64,000 nucleotides of DNA, from the NCBI RefSeq assembly GCF_001548395.1, contig NZ_AP017367.1, positions 1,897,001-1,961,000 of the forward strand, written 5' to 3'. The DNA comes from Leptolyngbya sp. O-77. GTDB taxonomy: Bacteria; Cyanobacteriota; Cyanobacteriia; Elainellales; Elainellaceae. Each line of letters opens with the position of its first letter. The first letter of the stretch is position 1. Of the stretch, positions 52,901 through 61,539 are shown one piece after another. The notes beneath the pieces were generated by a model. That model saw only the letters and a list, made by a program, of their open reading frames with translations. It had not been told where the DNA came from and searched no databases. Made by a program: the position numbers and the translations under genes.

Positions 52901-53541
52901 CTACTGAGGAACCAATTCGGTATTAATTTCATTGACGGTGCGGCGCTTTAGCTCAGCGGATTGCGAACGCGGCAGCAGGTCAAAGACCTCCCGCAACACG
53001 TCGTCGATGCGCTCGTAGGGGATGACCCCCGATTCATTCAACACGACCTGGCCGGCCTTATCAAATACCACCGTTTGCGGTGCGTAGCCCGTCAGATAAT
53101 AGCCAGGTTCACTGGGGTCGTATTTGTCTTTGACGGGGGATAGAGTCGATGCTGATGGGCAGGATGTCGGCAGCACGACCATAGAAGGCATCGAGTTGGG
53201 GAGATGACGGGGGCAAACTGTTTGCAGTCGGTGCTGTCGTCTACGTATAGCACCAGGATGGCGGGGCGTGTGGGTTCGCAGCGAATCGGACAGCTTGAGG
53301 CTGGGGCGGCACGAGGGAGCCGTTGCCTGCATAGAGCGGGAAGATGTTGCCGTCGTAGTGGTCGTCTGTGAGTCCGGCGATCGCCGGATGTCCCCCCCAA
53401 CAGCACCCACATCAGAGTGACAGCCACAAGGAGCGATCGCCCCCTTGCGCTTTGCCCAGGCAGCCCCAGCCAGACTGAGCAAGCCCTGAACTCACCATTT
53501 ATGTTTTGAAAGATCTTTTTCAAGCTGCTTCTATAGCCCAT
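52901..53541 (-). pseudogene. Thylakoid photosystem I accumulation factor, five homopolymer frameshifts
   Basis: Starting at ATG 53541 (MGYRSSLKKIFQNINGEF), the frame breaks five times at single extra bases in runs at 53392-53398 (seven C), 53303-53306 (GGGG), 53263-53266 (GGGG), 53198-53201 (GGGG) and 53135-53139 (GGGGG). The corrected protein (636 bases, 211 aa) contains GHPAIAGLTDDHYDGNIFPL, YAGNGSLVPPSLKLSDS, PAILVLYVDDSTDCKQFAPV, QLDAFYGRAADILPIS and YDPSEPGYYLTGYAPQTVVF. This matches the thioredoxin-like cyanobacterial family annotated as thylakoid membrane photosystem I accumulation factor, with a signal/membrane segment at the N-terminus. A functional gene in the living cell seems likely. 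Confidence 0.8.
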
Positions 53542-53586
53542 CGCACGTTCTACATCTTTTAACGTTCCGAAATATCCTGTCCTATT

Positions 53587-53616
53587 GTGACATCGAGTGA
53601 CGTTCAGTGACGTGAG
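53587..53616. repeat. Three 10-bp GTGACRTYSA direct repeats
   Basis: GTGACATCGA, GTGACGTTCA and GTGACGTGAG follow one another at exactly 10-base spacing, 46-75 bases upstream of the PSI factor start on the minus strand. One-turn spacing on one DNA face is typical of activator sites, but I know no matching consensus. Confidence 0.5.
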
Positions 53617-53679
53617 AGGCTGGCGTGAGGTGGGGGCGATCGCCCCTCTCTGCCGCCAGACCCAGGAATCTAGCCAGGT

Positions 53680-54327
53680 CTAGCTACCTGCCTGCTGTTC
53701 TTGAAAGCTCTGGATCACCTGTTGCAGCGTGGGCTGGTTTTTTTCAAAATCGGCGGGTGGTGTCCAGGCGAGGATCTGGGCAAAGCGGGTCGGCGTTTCC
53801 ACCACCGTATGCAGATACAGCACGTCAATGTTGTTGAGCGAGCCGCGCACCTGATACTGCACGGCCGGGTTGCCGCCGACCTGGGAAACATTCGTTGGGC
53901 CACTAACTTCGGATTTTTCTAGTCGCCGCGTCAGGTAGCCGCGAGTAATTTCTGCATAGGTCTCACGCTGCATTCCGCGAAACTCTGCCTTAGGCTGGGT
54001 CAGCACGATGAGATACATCTGCGCTGCCCGATTTGACGCTTCCAGTTGGGCGCGATCGTTTAGCTCATCGTCTTTGACCCAGCCCGACGGCAGCGTAATG
54101 GCAATCTGTCCGTCATCGGAAATCAGCCTGTCCTGCGTCGGCAGCGGCAAATTCGCCGGGGGCGGCGGCAGCGTCAGCACGATTTCCTCGGGCTGCGGCT
54201 CTTTCTCTGGAGGGGTAGGCGTGGGAACCAGAGTCGCGGCGATCGCCAGTCCGCCCAACAACACCAGCGGCACACTTCCTTTTACCCGATGGGAAATGTC
54301 TTTTAGTAAAGTATGATTCAGTCTCAA
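53680..54327 (-). CDS. Membrane-anchored Mog1/PsbP-like protein
   Basis: The product (215 aa) has one N-terminal hydrophobic helix (VPLVLLGGLAIAATLVP), a Pro/Glu-rich linker, and a domain running ISDDGQIAITLPSGWVKDDE to FAQILAWTPPADF. The pattern of a GWV strand, YLIVLTQPKAEF, then a late AVQYQV strand recalls the Mog1/PsbP/DUF1795 fold. The start would be TTG 54327, two bases after the stop of the DUF3685 gene, so the two are probably translationally coupled. Function is unknown. The domain call is tentative. Confidence 0.6.
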   Translation of the reverse strand: MRLNHTLLKDISHRVKGSVPLVLLGGLAIAATLVPTPTPPEKEPQPEEIVLTLPPPPANLPLPTQDRLISDDGQIAITLPSGWVKDDELNDRAQLEASNRAAQMYLIVLTQPKAEFRGMQRETYAEITRGYLTRRLEKSEVSGPTNVSQVGGNPAVQYQVRGSLNNIDVLYLHTVVETPTRFAQILAWTPPADFEKNQPTLQQVIQSFQEQQAGS

Positions 54328-54329
54328 AA

Positions 54330-56312
54330 TTACCGCCCCCGGCTCCGCCCATACCGTCGCTCTTGGCGATCATAGCGTCCATCCTGCACAACATTATTTA
54401 CGCCTTTGATAATGCCGCGCCCAATTAGTCCAATGCCCCGCCCGATCACCTCCGTCAGCACATAAATTACGCCGCTGCCGATGACGGAGATGACCGACCG
54501 CAATCGAGGGGCGATCGCATCTCGCGTTTCCAGCGCCAGCGTGACCGCATAGGGCAATCCCGACAGTTGCTCTAGCTCATCGCGGCGCGGCGCATAGACC
54601 GATTCCTGCTCAATGCCCCGCAGCCGCAGCACAAACAGGCGATATTGACTTTCAAAAATATCCTTCGGTTCTGCAAAATAGCGCTGCATCCGGTAGCGCC
54701 AGGACAGATCATTGCGAAATCGCTCAATGCCCCGGCTGGAGAGCAGCCGACGGTCGTAAAACGACTGTTTGATGTCTTCCACATCGGCAAAGCGATTGAG
54801 CAACGGCTGCACAACCGCATTGGCAATCTGAATCATGGTGTGGCTGAGCAACAGGCCGGCCCGGCGCACGGCTTCGGGGGTTCCTGCTGCGTAGGGCACA
54901 CCATCAATGACCAGCGGAGCCTGCACCAGCAAATGCGCCAGCAGGTCGCTGAATAGCGGAATCTTGCTGAGAATATCCGCCTGCACAATGGTCTGGTCAG
55001 CCAACAGATAGGGCGCGATTTCCACCTCCTGACCCGATAGCGACAGGGTACGATAGCGGCCAAAAAATTCCACCGTCGTTGCCTGCCACAAATCTGCCAG
55101 CAGTTGGGGCTGCATATCTGACAATCGCTGCTCTGGCACTTCCGCCACTCGCAGGTCATCCAGCAGGTCGTCCAGCTTTCGCAGCACCAGCCCAAACAGT
55201 TCGCGCTTGCGATCGCTCCGCAAAATGTCTGTTTCCAGGGGCAAATCGGTGAGGTTGTCCAGATTGCCCTCCAGCGTCGCCAGCACCCGGTTAAATAAAA
55301 CAGCCCGCATTTCACGAGAGACTTGGGCCGTGGCCGGGGTCAGCGCGGGCTGGGGTGTGGCCGCCAGAGCCGTGGGGCGATTTCCCTCAGGAACCGATTG
55401 ACCCACAGAGGCACCAGATGCAGGCTGGGAGCGGCCAGGGCGCGACGAAGATGCGGGACGGGGGATTCCCGTAGGGGTCGCTTCGCGAATCGCCGCTGGT
55501 GTAGCAGGGACACTGAGGCTGGGCACGGGGTCTGGAGACACAGCATCCAGGGGGGTAGGAACCGTGGGCAGCGAAGGCTCCGAGACGGTTTCCAGCAGTT
55601 CCGGCGTGGCCAGCATCCGCAGCACGATCCACCGCGCCGCCCGCAGCTCTCGCCTGCGCCCCAGCAACACCTGCCGCTGCAAAAAGGACAGGCGACGACT
55701 GCGGAGTTGTGCAGTGATCAGGGCGATCGCCTGATCGATTTGCTCTAGCCCCGACTGGCGCAGCGTCCGCTTTAGATAGCTAGCTTGGGACACGCGACGC
55801 GACGGCACCGGCCCGCGAGCCGCCGTTGCGCCACCACCCGCCAGCCCAGAGGAAGCCATCCAGTAGGGTTCCCCCGCGGCCACCTGCCGCAGGCATTTGG
55901 CGATCGCCCCTGGTTCTGCCCCCTTCAGGCAAAAACCCTGCGCCCCCGCCCGCCGCACCGCATCCACCAAAATCGGCTCTGCGGTCGAACTCAACACCAG
56001 CACTGGGATTTGCGGAAACATTGCCCGTAACTGCTGACACAGCGCCAAGCCCTGCACCCGCGCCGGATTCGTGCGTCCCAATTCCAAATCTAGCAGCACC
56101 AAATCTACCGTTTCGCCCCGACTCGTCCCGGTGTCCAGGCGCGTCCGAATCAGCGATAGTGCATCTTCCCCCGTGCCAGACTCGATCGCCACCCGAAATT
56201 CTGGAAACTGCTCCAGCCACAGCCGCAGCCCGCCGCGAAACACTGCGTCATCGCTGATCAATGCAAGCTGGAGCGGGCGGGTGAAAAACACATCGGCAGA
56301 GCGCGGGGTCAT
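54330..56312 (-). CDS. Response regulator with DUF3685 (Ycf55-like) output domain
   Basis: The 660-residue protein has an N-terminal receiver domain (LQLALISDDAVFRGGLRLWL) with a complete site: acidic pair Asp21/Asp22, phospho-acceptor Asp75 in DLVLLDLELGR, Ser/Thr at LVLSST (108-110) and Lys130 (FCLKGA). A Pro/Ser-rich linker (about 240-330) carries a dispersed palindromic repeat in frame at AAIREATPTGIPRPAS. The C-terminal half (VEIAPYLLADQTIVQADILS, FRNDLSWRYRMQRYFAEPKD) is DUF3685, related to plastid Ycf55. No DNA-binding domain is seen. No kinase gene is adjacent. A hydrophobic stretch near VIYVLTEVIGRGIGLIGRG may touch a membrane. The role is unknown. Confidence 0.85.
   Translation of the reverse strand: MTPRSADVFFTRPLQLALISDDAVFRGGLRLWLEQFPEFRVAIESGTGEDALSLIRTRLDTGTSRGETVDLVLLDLELGRTNPARVQGLALCQQLRAMFPQIPVLVLSSTAEPILVDAVRRAGAQGFCLKGAEPGAIAKCLRQVAAGEPYWMASSGLAGGGATAARGPVPSRRVSQASYLKRTLRQSGLEQIDQAIALITAQLRSRRLSFLQRQVLLGRRRELRAARWIVLRMLATPELLETVSEPSLPTVPTPLDAVSPDPVPSLSVPATPAAIREATPTGIPRPASSSRPGRSQPASGASVGQSVPEGNRPTALAATPQPALTPATAQVSREMRAVLFNRVLATLEGNLDNLTDLPLETDILRSDRKRELFGLVLRKLDDLLDDLRVAEVPEQRLSDMQPQLLADLWQATTVEFFGRYRTLSLSGQEVEIAPYLLADQTIVQADILSKIPLFSDLLAHLLVQAPLVIDGVPYAAGTPEAVRRAGLLLSHTMIQIANAVVQPLLNRFADVEDIKQSFYDRRLLSSRGIERFRNDLSWRYRMQRYFAEPKDIFESQYRLFVLRLRGIEQESVYAPRRDELEQLSGLPYAVTLALETRDAIAPRLRSVISVIGSGVIYVLTEVIGRGIGLIGRGIIKGVNNVVQDGRYDRQERRYGRSRGR
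55460..55494. repeat. Dispersed palindromic repeat copy in the DUF3685 gene
   Basis: This is an inverse-orientation relative of the element at 12855-12890 (core GATTCGCGAAGCGA on the minus strand). It lies in frame and encodes part of a Pro-rich linker. Confidence 0.65.
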
Positions 56313-56443
56313 GGGCAGGGCGAGAGGATGGGGGAAGTGGGAAGCTTAGTAAACTTTAAGGCATAGTTTAGGCGATCGCCCTGCCGAGTTTCAGTTCGGC
56401 AGAGACAAGTTCGGGATTAAGGCTCATCCGCTCTCTCACGCCC

Positions 56444-56935
56444 TTACCGCACATAAATTGCGCCAGATACCAGCGTCAGCACGACGGAGAGCCAAAAGGC
56501 GATCGCCGCTCCAGGCATATTCATCGTCAGCGGGCAGATCAGGAGGGCGATCGCCGCGATCTGGCTGACGGTTTTTAGCTTGCCCCAAAGGTTTGCGCCG
56601 GAGATGGTGGGTTGGCTGACCCGCCACCCGGCGATCGCCAGTTCTCGCGCCAAAATCAGAAACACCGCCCAGGCGGGCACCTGCCCAAGCTGGATCAGCA
56701 TCAGCAGCGGAGCCAGCACCAGCAGCTTGTCTACCAGCGGGTCAAGAAATTTGCCCAAATCCGTCACCTGATTCAGCTTGCGGGCCAGGTAGCCGTCGAG
56801 CCAGTCGGTGCCTGCTGCGACAAGGAAAATCACCAGGGCAATCCAGCGCGATCGCTCGGTGGGATTTTGCAGCAGCACCAGCAGCAGCGGCACGCCGAGC
56901 AGCCGCGAAACGGTGATCCAGGTGGGGAGGTTCAT
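56444..56935 (-). CDS. pgsA: CDP-diacylglycerol-glycerol-3-phosphate 3-phosphatidyltransferase
   Basis: The product (163 aa from ATG 56935, MNLPTWITVSRLLGVPLL) has the full CDP-alcohol phosphotransferase motif DxxDGxxAR-8-GxxxDxxxD, seen as DWLDGYLARKLNQVTDLG followed by KFLDPLVDK, and four to six membrane helices. It makes phosphatidylglycerol phosphate, the precursor of phosphatidylglycerol, which cyanobacterial photosystems need. The frame extends 16 codons upstream, but the family begins at MNLPTW. Confidence 0.94.
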   Translation of the reverse strand: MNLPTWITVSRLLGVPLLLVLLQNPTERSRWIALVIFLVAAGTDWLDGYLARKLNQVTDLGKFLDPLVDKLLVLAPLLMLIQLGQVPAWAVFLILARELAIAGWRVSQPTISGANLWGKLKTVSQIAAIALLICPLTMNMPGAAIAFWLSVVLTLVSGAIYVR

Positions 56936-57156
56936 GGTGGGAGGAGAATTTTGGGCTTGCAGAGGTTTCAAACGAGGTTTCAAACGATGCAGCCGATTGT
57001 ATCGCGGCTAGATGCGCGAAGCTTCCCCCAAAGGCAATGCTAGGGCGTGTTTTATAGCTCCTTAATTGTCCCCTCATAGCTCCTCTTGAAAGGGAGAACC
57101 GAACCGAACTGTTAGCCCGAATTTTTTATCCCAAATTCTTCCCTGCTCGATGGACC

Positions 57157-57351
57157 TCAGCGCGTCCTGAGGAGATCCATCAGCGGATTATTGCTTTGCT
57201 GATTTGAGAGAATCTCTGGTGAAGGGGCTATCTGATTTTGATTTGGCTGTTGCTCCTGTTCGCGTTTTCTCTGCTCCTCTCGTTGGGCTTCTTCGGCTTG
57301 CCGACGTTCGCTTTCAATCCGTTGCCACTCGGCTTCCTGGCGGCGATACAC
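57157..57351 (-). CDS. Possible small coiled-coil protein (64 aa)
   Basis: A GTG-started frame encodes a charged, Glu/Gln/Arg-rich helix (RIESERRQAEEAQREEQRKR) and a polar tail (PLMDLLRTR). It lies divergent from, and 15 bases before, the glycosylase start. No ribosome-binding site is evident and the upstream frame is closed by a stop. The composition looks protein-like, but this could be chance or the 3' end of a lost gene. Confidence 0.3.
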   Translation of the reverse strand: MYRRQEAEWQRIESERRQAEEAQREEQRKREQEQQPNQNQIAPSPEILSNQQSNNPLMDLLRTR

Positions 57352-57366
57352 AAGGAAACTATTAAG

Positions 57367-58033
57367 ATGGACTATTCAAGGGCGATCGCCCATCTGCAAG
57401 CGGCTGACCCCATCCTGGCAGCGACAATCGAGCGCAGCGGCCCCTGCACTCTCTGGCACGATCGACAGACAGGCAATTTGCTGGAGTCTCTAGCGGAATC
57501 CATCATTTACCAGCAGCTTTCCGGCAAAGCCGCAGGCACCATTCACCGCCGATTTCTGGCGCTTTATCCGCATACGCCCCACCCCACCGCCGCCGAAATT
57601 CTCGCTACGCCGGACGAACTGCTGCGCGGTGCGGGGCTATCTCGTGCCAAGACGCTGTATGTCAAAGACCTGGCACAAAAGGTGCTGGACGGGCTGCCCA
57701 GCCTGGAAGACCTGGAACAACTGGACGATGATGCGATTATCCGCACGCTGACCCAGGTTAAAGGCATCGGCAAATGGACGGCGGAAATGCTGCTGATCTT
57801 TCGGCTACACCGCTGGGACGTGCTGCCCGTAGACGACCTGGGCATCCGCAACGGAATGCGCCTGCTCTACGCCCTGCCCGATCTGCCCGACAAGAAAACC
57901 ATGCTGCAAATCGCCCGAACCGTGGTGGCGACCCTACCGCACGATCGCCGCTTGGTATCTGTGGCGCAGCGTGGATATCAAAGCGATGGGGGAAGGCATG
58001 ATAGCGGCGGCACATCGGGAAGGGAGATGCTGA
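57367..58033 (+). pseudogene. DNA-3-methyladenine glycosylase II (AlkA-type), one homopolymer frameshift
   Basis: Starting at ATG 57367 (MDYSRAIAHLQAADPI), the HhH-GPD glycosylase core is complete: the SIIYQQLSGKAA helix, the HhH hairpin VKGIGKWTA (131-139) and the catalytic Asp in LPVDDLGIRNG (156-157). The frame is then lost at a CCC run (57914-57916). Removing one C gives AEPWWRPYRTIAAWYLWRSV, ending KAMGEGMIAAAHREGRC at 58033, the usual C-terminus of the family. Corrected length is 666 bases (221 aa). The enzyme removes alkylated purines in base-excision repair. It runs convergent with the ArsC/Spx-like gene. Confidence 0.88.
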
Positions 58034-58064
58034 GCAGCTTGCTTCAACCCGCTCCCTTACTCTT

Positions 58065-58421
58065 TTACACGCCCAACTTCTCTCTCACCACCGCCTCTGC
58101 ATCCCGAAACCCCACCATGACCGCTTTGCCGTCTTTTACAAACAGCGGTCGCTTCAGCAGCATGGCATCTGCGGCAAAGGCTTTGGCCCAGTCTGCGTCG
58201 CCCCAGGTGTCTTTTTTCTCGCCCAGCGCCCGGTAGGATTGCCCTGAGGTATTTCGCATCGGTTTTGACCCCAGCGCCGCGATCCAGTCCTCAATTTGCG
58301 CTTGGGTGGGTGGGGTTTCCTTAGTGTTGATAAACTCATACTCGACCCCGTTGCGATCGAGCCAGGCGATCGCCTTTTTGCAGGTTCCGCAGTTGGGAAT
58401 TCCGTAAACCTGAAGCGCCAT
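58065..58421 (-). CDS. ArsC/Spx-family thioredoxin-like protein
   Basis: The 118-residue product begins MALQVYGIPNCGTCKKAIAW with a CxxC (Cys11, Cys14). It contains FINTKETPPT, the SYRALGEKK segment and the ending LFVKDGKAVMVGFRDA with a cis-Pro-like RPLF. Family members are glutaredoxin-linked arsenate reductases or Spx/MgsR-type regulators. The single CxxC is more like Spx/YffB than classical ArsC, which has one Cys. The function is therefore uncertain. It stands alone after the kinase gene. Confidence 0.85.
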   Translation of the reverse strand: MALQVYGIPNCGTCKKAIAWLDRNGVEYEFINTKETPPTQAQIEDWIAALGSKPMRNTSGQSYRALGEKKDTWGDADWAKAFAADAMLLKRPLFVKDGKAVMVGFRDAEAVVREKLGV

Positions 58422-58604
58422 TACTGATTGACTTTCTGAGTGCCTTTGATATCGATTTTGGATTTTGGATTACCAATTCAGCGTCTTCGGGACTGCGGCA
58501 AATTTTATCCAGAGGACCTTTCAGCCACGCTGATATGGGGTTCAAGATTTTAGACTAGCAGGCTCCGGCTGGCAGTCCTCTGCAAAACATCAGATTCAGA
58601 ACAT

Positions 58605-60593
58605 TCAGAGCATCAGGTCAGTGTCCATTTCCTTCAGGTTCAAAAGGTGAAGTTGGGATTGGGCTTCGGTCTGAGTTGCCAGCAGGATCCCCGTGGTGGC
58701 GAACAGGGCGATCGCCACGGGTGCAGCGGGCCCTTGAAACCGTCCAACGGGCTGCCCCAAGTCATCTAGCAGCAGCAAATCGCCCGCGGCGCTAGCCAGC
58801 ACATAGCCCCAGTTTGCGGCAGCAAGCAGCGCGGGCGCAATTTCCACGCCCAACCGCGCCACGCGAAACGGCTTCAGGTCGATGATGAGTAAGGCGTTGG
58901 GGTCGTCTGCGTCGCAGGCCACCAGACGATAGGGGTCGGGGGCAGAGATGATGCAGCCTAAACGCACAGGTAGCGTCAGGCAGCCCAGGCGATCGCCCCG
59001 TCGGTTAAACACTTCTAGCCAGGTTTCAAGGTACTTCTCGCCTCTCAAAATCTGCGACACCAGCACCAGATGCCGCCCATCCAGCGCTGCCAGATACAGC
59101 AATTGCCGACGACAATCTGTAGGAACTGGCAGCGGAATAGGATTTGGTGCAGTCCACAAAGAGGCTGAATCCTTTACTACTAAAGTGGCTCTATCGGGTA
59201 AAGTGGCTCTATCGGGCAGCGGCCGCAGCGTGAGAAACCCGACCCCGTCCTCTACTGGAGAAGCGGCGATCGCCAGCCAGCGACCCGCCGCCTCGATCGC
59301 CACCAGACACTCTGATCCTGCCTCAGCAATAGTTTCACTCCTCCAGGGCTGATTGACATCCCCAGGCGGCGCGTCCAGGAGGTAAACCGCCTGAGCCGCA
59401 ATTGCGAAACAGCCCTGCGGCCGCACCTGCAACGCTCGAATGGGCTGGGGCAGTTGCACAGAAACCAGTGGACTAGCCGCTACTGTGGCGCTGGGCTGAG
59501 TCTCGGTAAGGTGGGACTGGAAGGTGACGTGATCGCCGCTGGCCCTATAGATTTCTACGATTTCTGGGAAAGGCTGGAAGAGGGGCATCCCCCGACGAGG
59601 GGCGATCGCCAGCGCGGTGGTCGGCTGCTCCAGAGTCACAACGGAGCGCGATCGCCACGGCAGGGGGTTTAGGGGCTTGACGGGGGAAACGGTGGGCAGT
59701 GCAGGAGAAATCATCATCGAGCGCGATTCGCGAAGCGATCCCTGCGGGAATCGCCCCTCCCAGTTGAGATTGCCTAACCCATAGTCAGTGGCAGCCTGCA
59801 CGAGCGATCGCCACATCTCGCCCGCCTTCTGAAACCGCCTTGCTGCCAGCTTTTGCAGCGCTTTCGACAGCAGCGGATGAAAGACAGCAGGAATTGAGTC
59901 CGGCAGCACCAGCGGCCGATTCAGATGGGCTGACATTAGCTCCGTCGGCGTGCCTGAAAATGGACGATAGCCCGCCAGCAGTTCAAACAGCAAAATGCCG
60001 ACGGAATAGAGATCTGCCGCAGGGGAATATTGTCCGTAAAATCGCTCCGGAGCCATGTAAGCGGGCGACCCTGTGTTGCCGCCACCTGATGGCGACTCTG
60101 CCAGTTCCTGTCGCAGCCGCGCAATGCCAAAGTCTGAAATGCGAGCCGTCCAGCCCCACCGCTCGACGCTAAGCAAGATATTTTCGGGCTTGATGTCGCA
60201 ATGCACAATGCCCTGGCTGTGGGCGTGTTCCAGCCCCGCCAGCATATCCGCCACCAGTTTCAAGCTTTGAGCCGGATGCAGCCGATGGTCTTCACCCAGC
60301 AAGCTGCGGAGCGTGCCGCCTTCGCAATAGTCCATCACCAGATAGCGCCCTGTGGCGGTGTGTTCCAATGCCTGACAGGTGACGATGTTTTCGTGCTGAA
60401 GCGTCAGCAAAAAGCGCAGTTCGCGCAGAAACTTATGGGTCGGGAAGCGCTCTCGCTCCAGGTTTTTGAGGGCAACCAGTTGCCCCGTTTGCCGATGCAC
60501 CGCGCAAAACACCCGACCGAATTGCCCCTGCCCAATCAGCCCTAACTGGCGATATCTAGAGCGCTGCTGCTCTCTTTTGGAAAAGCTGGCCAC
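58605..60593 (-). CDS. spkG: SpkG-like Ser/Thr protein kinase of the PSII assembly operon
   Basis: The product (662 aa) has an N-terminal Hanks-type kinase: glycine loop IGQGQFGRV (20-28), Lys43, catalytic HCDIKPEN (131-138, Asp133), DFG (154-156), and SPAYMAPERF. The HRD arginine is Cys, a non-RD kinase. The C-terminal 370 residues look like a beta-propeller sensor. An in-frame dispersed repeat encodes GRFPQGSLRES (280-290). The position after four photosystem II assembly genes matches slr0144-slr0152 of Synechocystis, where slr0152 is SpkG. In Synechocystis, SpkG is reported to phosphorylate ferredoxin Fd5 (slr0148), but no ferredoxin gene is present here, so the substrate is open. Confidence 0.82.
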   Translation of the reverse strand: MASFSKREQQRSRYRQLGLIGQGQFGRVFCAVHRQTGQLVALKNLERERFPTHKFLRELRFLLTLQHENIVTCQALEHTATGRYLVMDYCEGGTLRSLLGEDHRLHPAQSLKLVADMLAGLEHAHSQGIVHCDIKPENILLSVERWGWTARISDFGIARLRQELAESPSGGGNTGSPAYMAPERFYGQYSPAADLYSVGILLFELLAGYRPFSGTPTELMSAHLNRPLVLPDSIPAVFHPLLSKALQKLAARRFQKAGEMWRSLVQAATDYGLGNLNWEGRFPQGSLRESRSMMISPALPTVSPVKPLNPLPWRSRSVVTLEQPTTALAIAPRRGMPLFQPFPEIVEIYRASGDHVTFQSHLTETQPSATVAASPLVSVQLPQPIRALQVRPQGCFAIAAQAVYLLDAPPGDVNQPWRSETIAEAGSECLVAIEAAGRWLAIAASPVEDGVGFLTLRPLPDRATLPDRATLVVKDSASLWTAPNPIPLPVPTDCRRQLLYLAALDGRHLVLVSQILRGEKYLETWLEVFNRRGDRLGCLTLPVRLGCIISAPDPYRLVACDADDPNALLIIDLKPFRVARLGVEIAPALLAAANWGYVLASAAGDLLLLDDLGQPVGRFQGPAAPVAIALFATTGILLATQTEAQSQLHLLNLKEMDTDLML
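59723..59755. repeat. Dispersed palindromic repeat copy in the kinase gene
   Basis: This copy shares GCGATTCGCGAAGCGATCC and GGAATCGCCC with the element at 12855. It is read in frame as GRFPQGSLRESR between the kinase and the propeller. Confidence 0.7.
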
Positions 60594-60738
60594 GGATCAC
60601 GCGGAAAAGAAGGGTTGAAACACAACAGGAACCCGAAGAAAATTCAGGTTCCCTGGAGAACTGGGTAGGCTGCAACAGCGTTGGCTCTCAAATCAGTTAC
60701 GGATAAAGCGCTGGAGGACATTTGCTAGACATTGCAAA

Positions 60739-61395
60739 CTAGACATTGCAAAGCTGCTGCATAATCGCCTCGTGGTCGAGATTGGTCACCATCGTTTCGG
60801 CTGGCTCCAGCCGTTTGGGTAGCCCCAATACGAAGCGATTGCAGTCTGCGCCCATCGACTCGCAGGTTGTTTGTACGCAGTGCAGCTCTCGCCCCGTAAT
60901 CTGGCTAAAGAAAGAGGCCAGAACACCCGCTTCCAGATGACACACGGGCTGGTCTTTGCGAGGAGCCAATCGCGCAAAGGGCGAGTTCCACGTCTTTACC
61001 ACCAAGAAGCCGCGATGATGATAGGTTTGATCCAGGTCAATCTTGCCCCAGCCGTGAGTAATCCAGCACTGCTGGAGGCTCTGCAAAAACTCCACCATCG
61101 GCATATTCGACAGCGGCGTGCCATAATAGTCGGTCAGTTCTTCCGAAAAGCGGCTGTAGAAGGTCTTACCCCACCAGCGCCCGCAGTTATATAGCACTAG
61201 GCGAGAGGCTTGACCAGTTTCCTTTTCTAGCCCGCTGTAGATTGCCTGAATTAGCGTTTCAGGGAGGGCAATCAGGCGATCGCCCTGACGGTTTTCCAGC
61301 AGCCCCATTTCCAGATCGCTGCGGACGTAGGCATCGGTAGCAAAGTAGCTGCTGGGAATGCGGTTATTAACCAGTAAATCAGCGACGGAGATCAT
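60739..61395 (-). CDS. V4R-domain protein (Slr0147-like)
   Basis: The product (218 aa, MISVADLLVNNRIPSSYFAT) has a V4R (4-vinyl reductase-like) domain in its C-terminal half: KTWNSPFARL, LEAGVLASFFSQITGREL and CVQTTCESMGADCNRFVL, including the conserved Cys cluster. V4R domains bind small hydrocarbons or tetrapyrrole-related ligands and assist assembly. Gene order with the kinase and the two small partners matches the Synechocystis PSII assembly proficiency operon, in which slr0144 and slr0147 both carry V4R. It lies 145 bases before the kinase and is probably co-transcribed. Confidence 0.8.
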   Translation of the reverse strand: MISVADLLVNNRIPSSYFATDAYVRSDLEMGLLENRQGDRLIALPETLIQAIYSGLEKETGQASRLVLYNCGRWWGKTFYSRFSEELTDYYGTPLSNMPMVEFLQSLQQCWITHGWGKIDLDQTYHHRGFLVVKTWNSPFARLAPRKDQPVCHLEAGVLASFFSQITGRELHCVQTTCESMGADCNRFVLGLPKRLEPAETMVTNLDHEAIMQQLCNV

Positions 61396-61539
61396 AGGTG
61401 TGTAGGGGTCAGGGATTGGGGATTGAGGACTGGGGGGTGGGGGTCAAAAGGGAGGGCGCAGGGCAGGACGCAAGATTTTTGGATTGGAGCAATTCTTTAG
61501 CTGAACTATCTGATCGCTGACCCCTTTGACTCTTAATGC

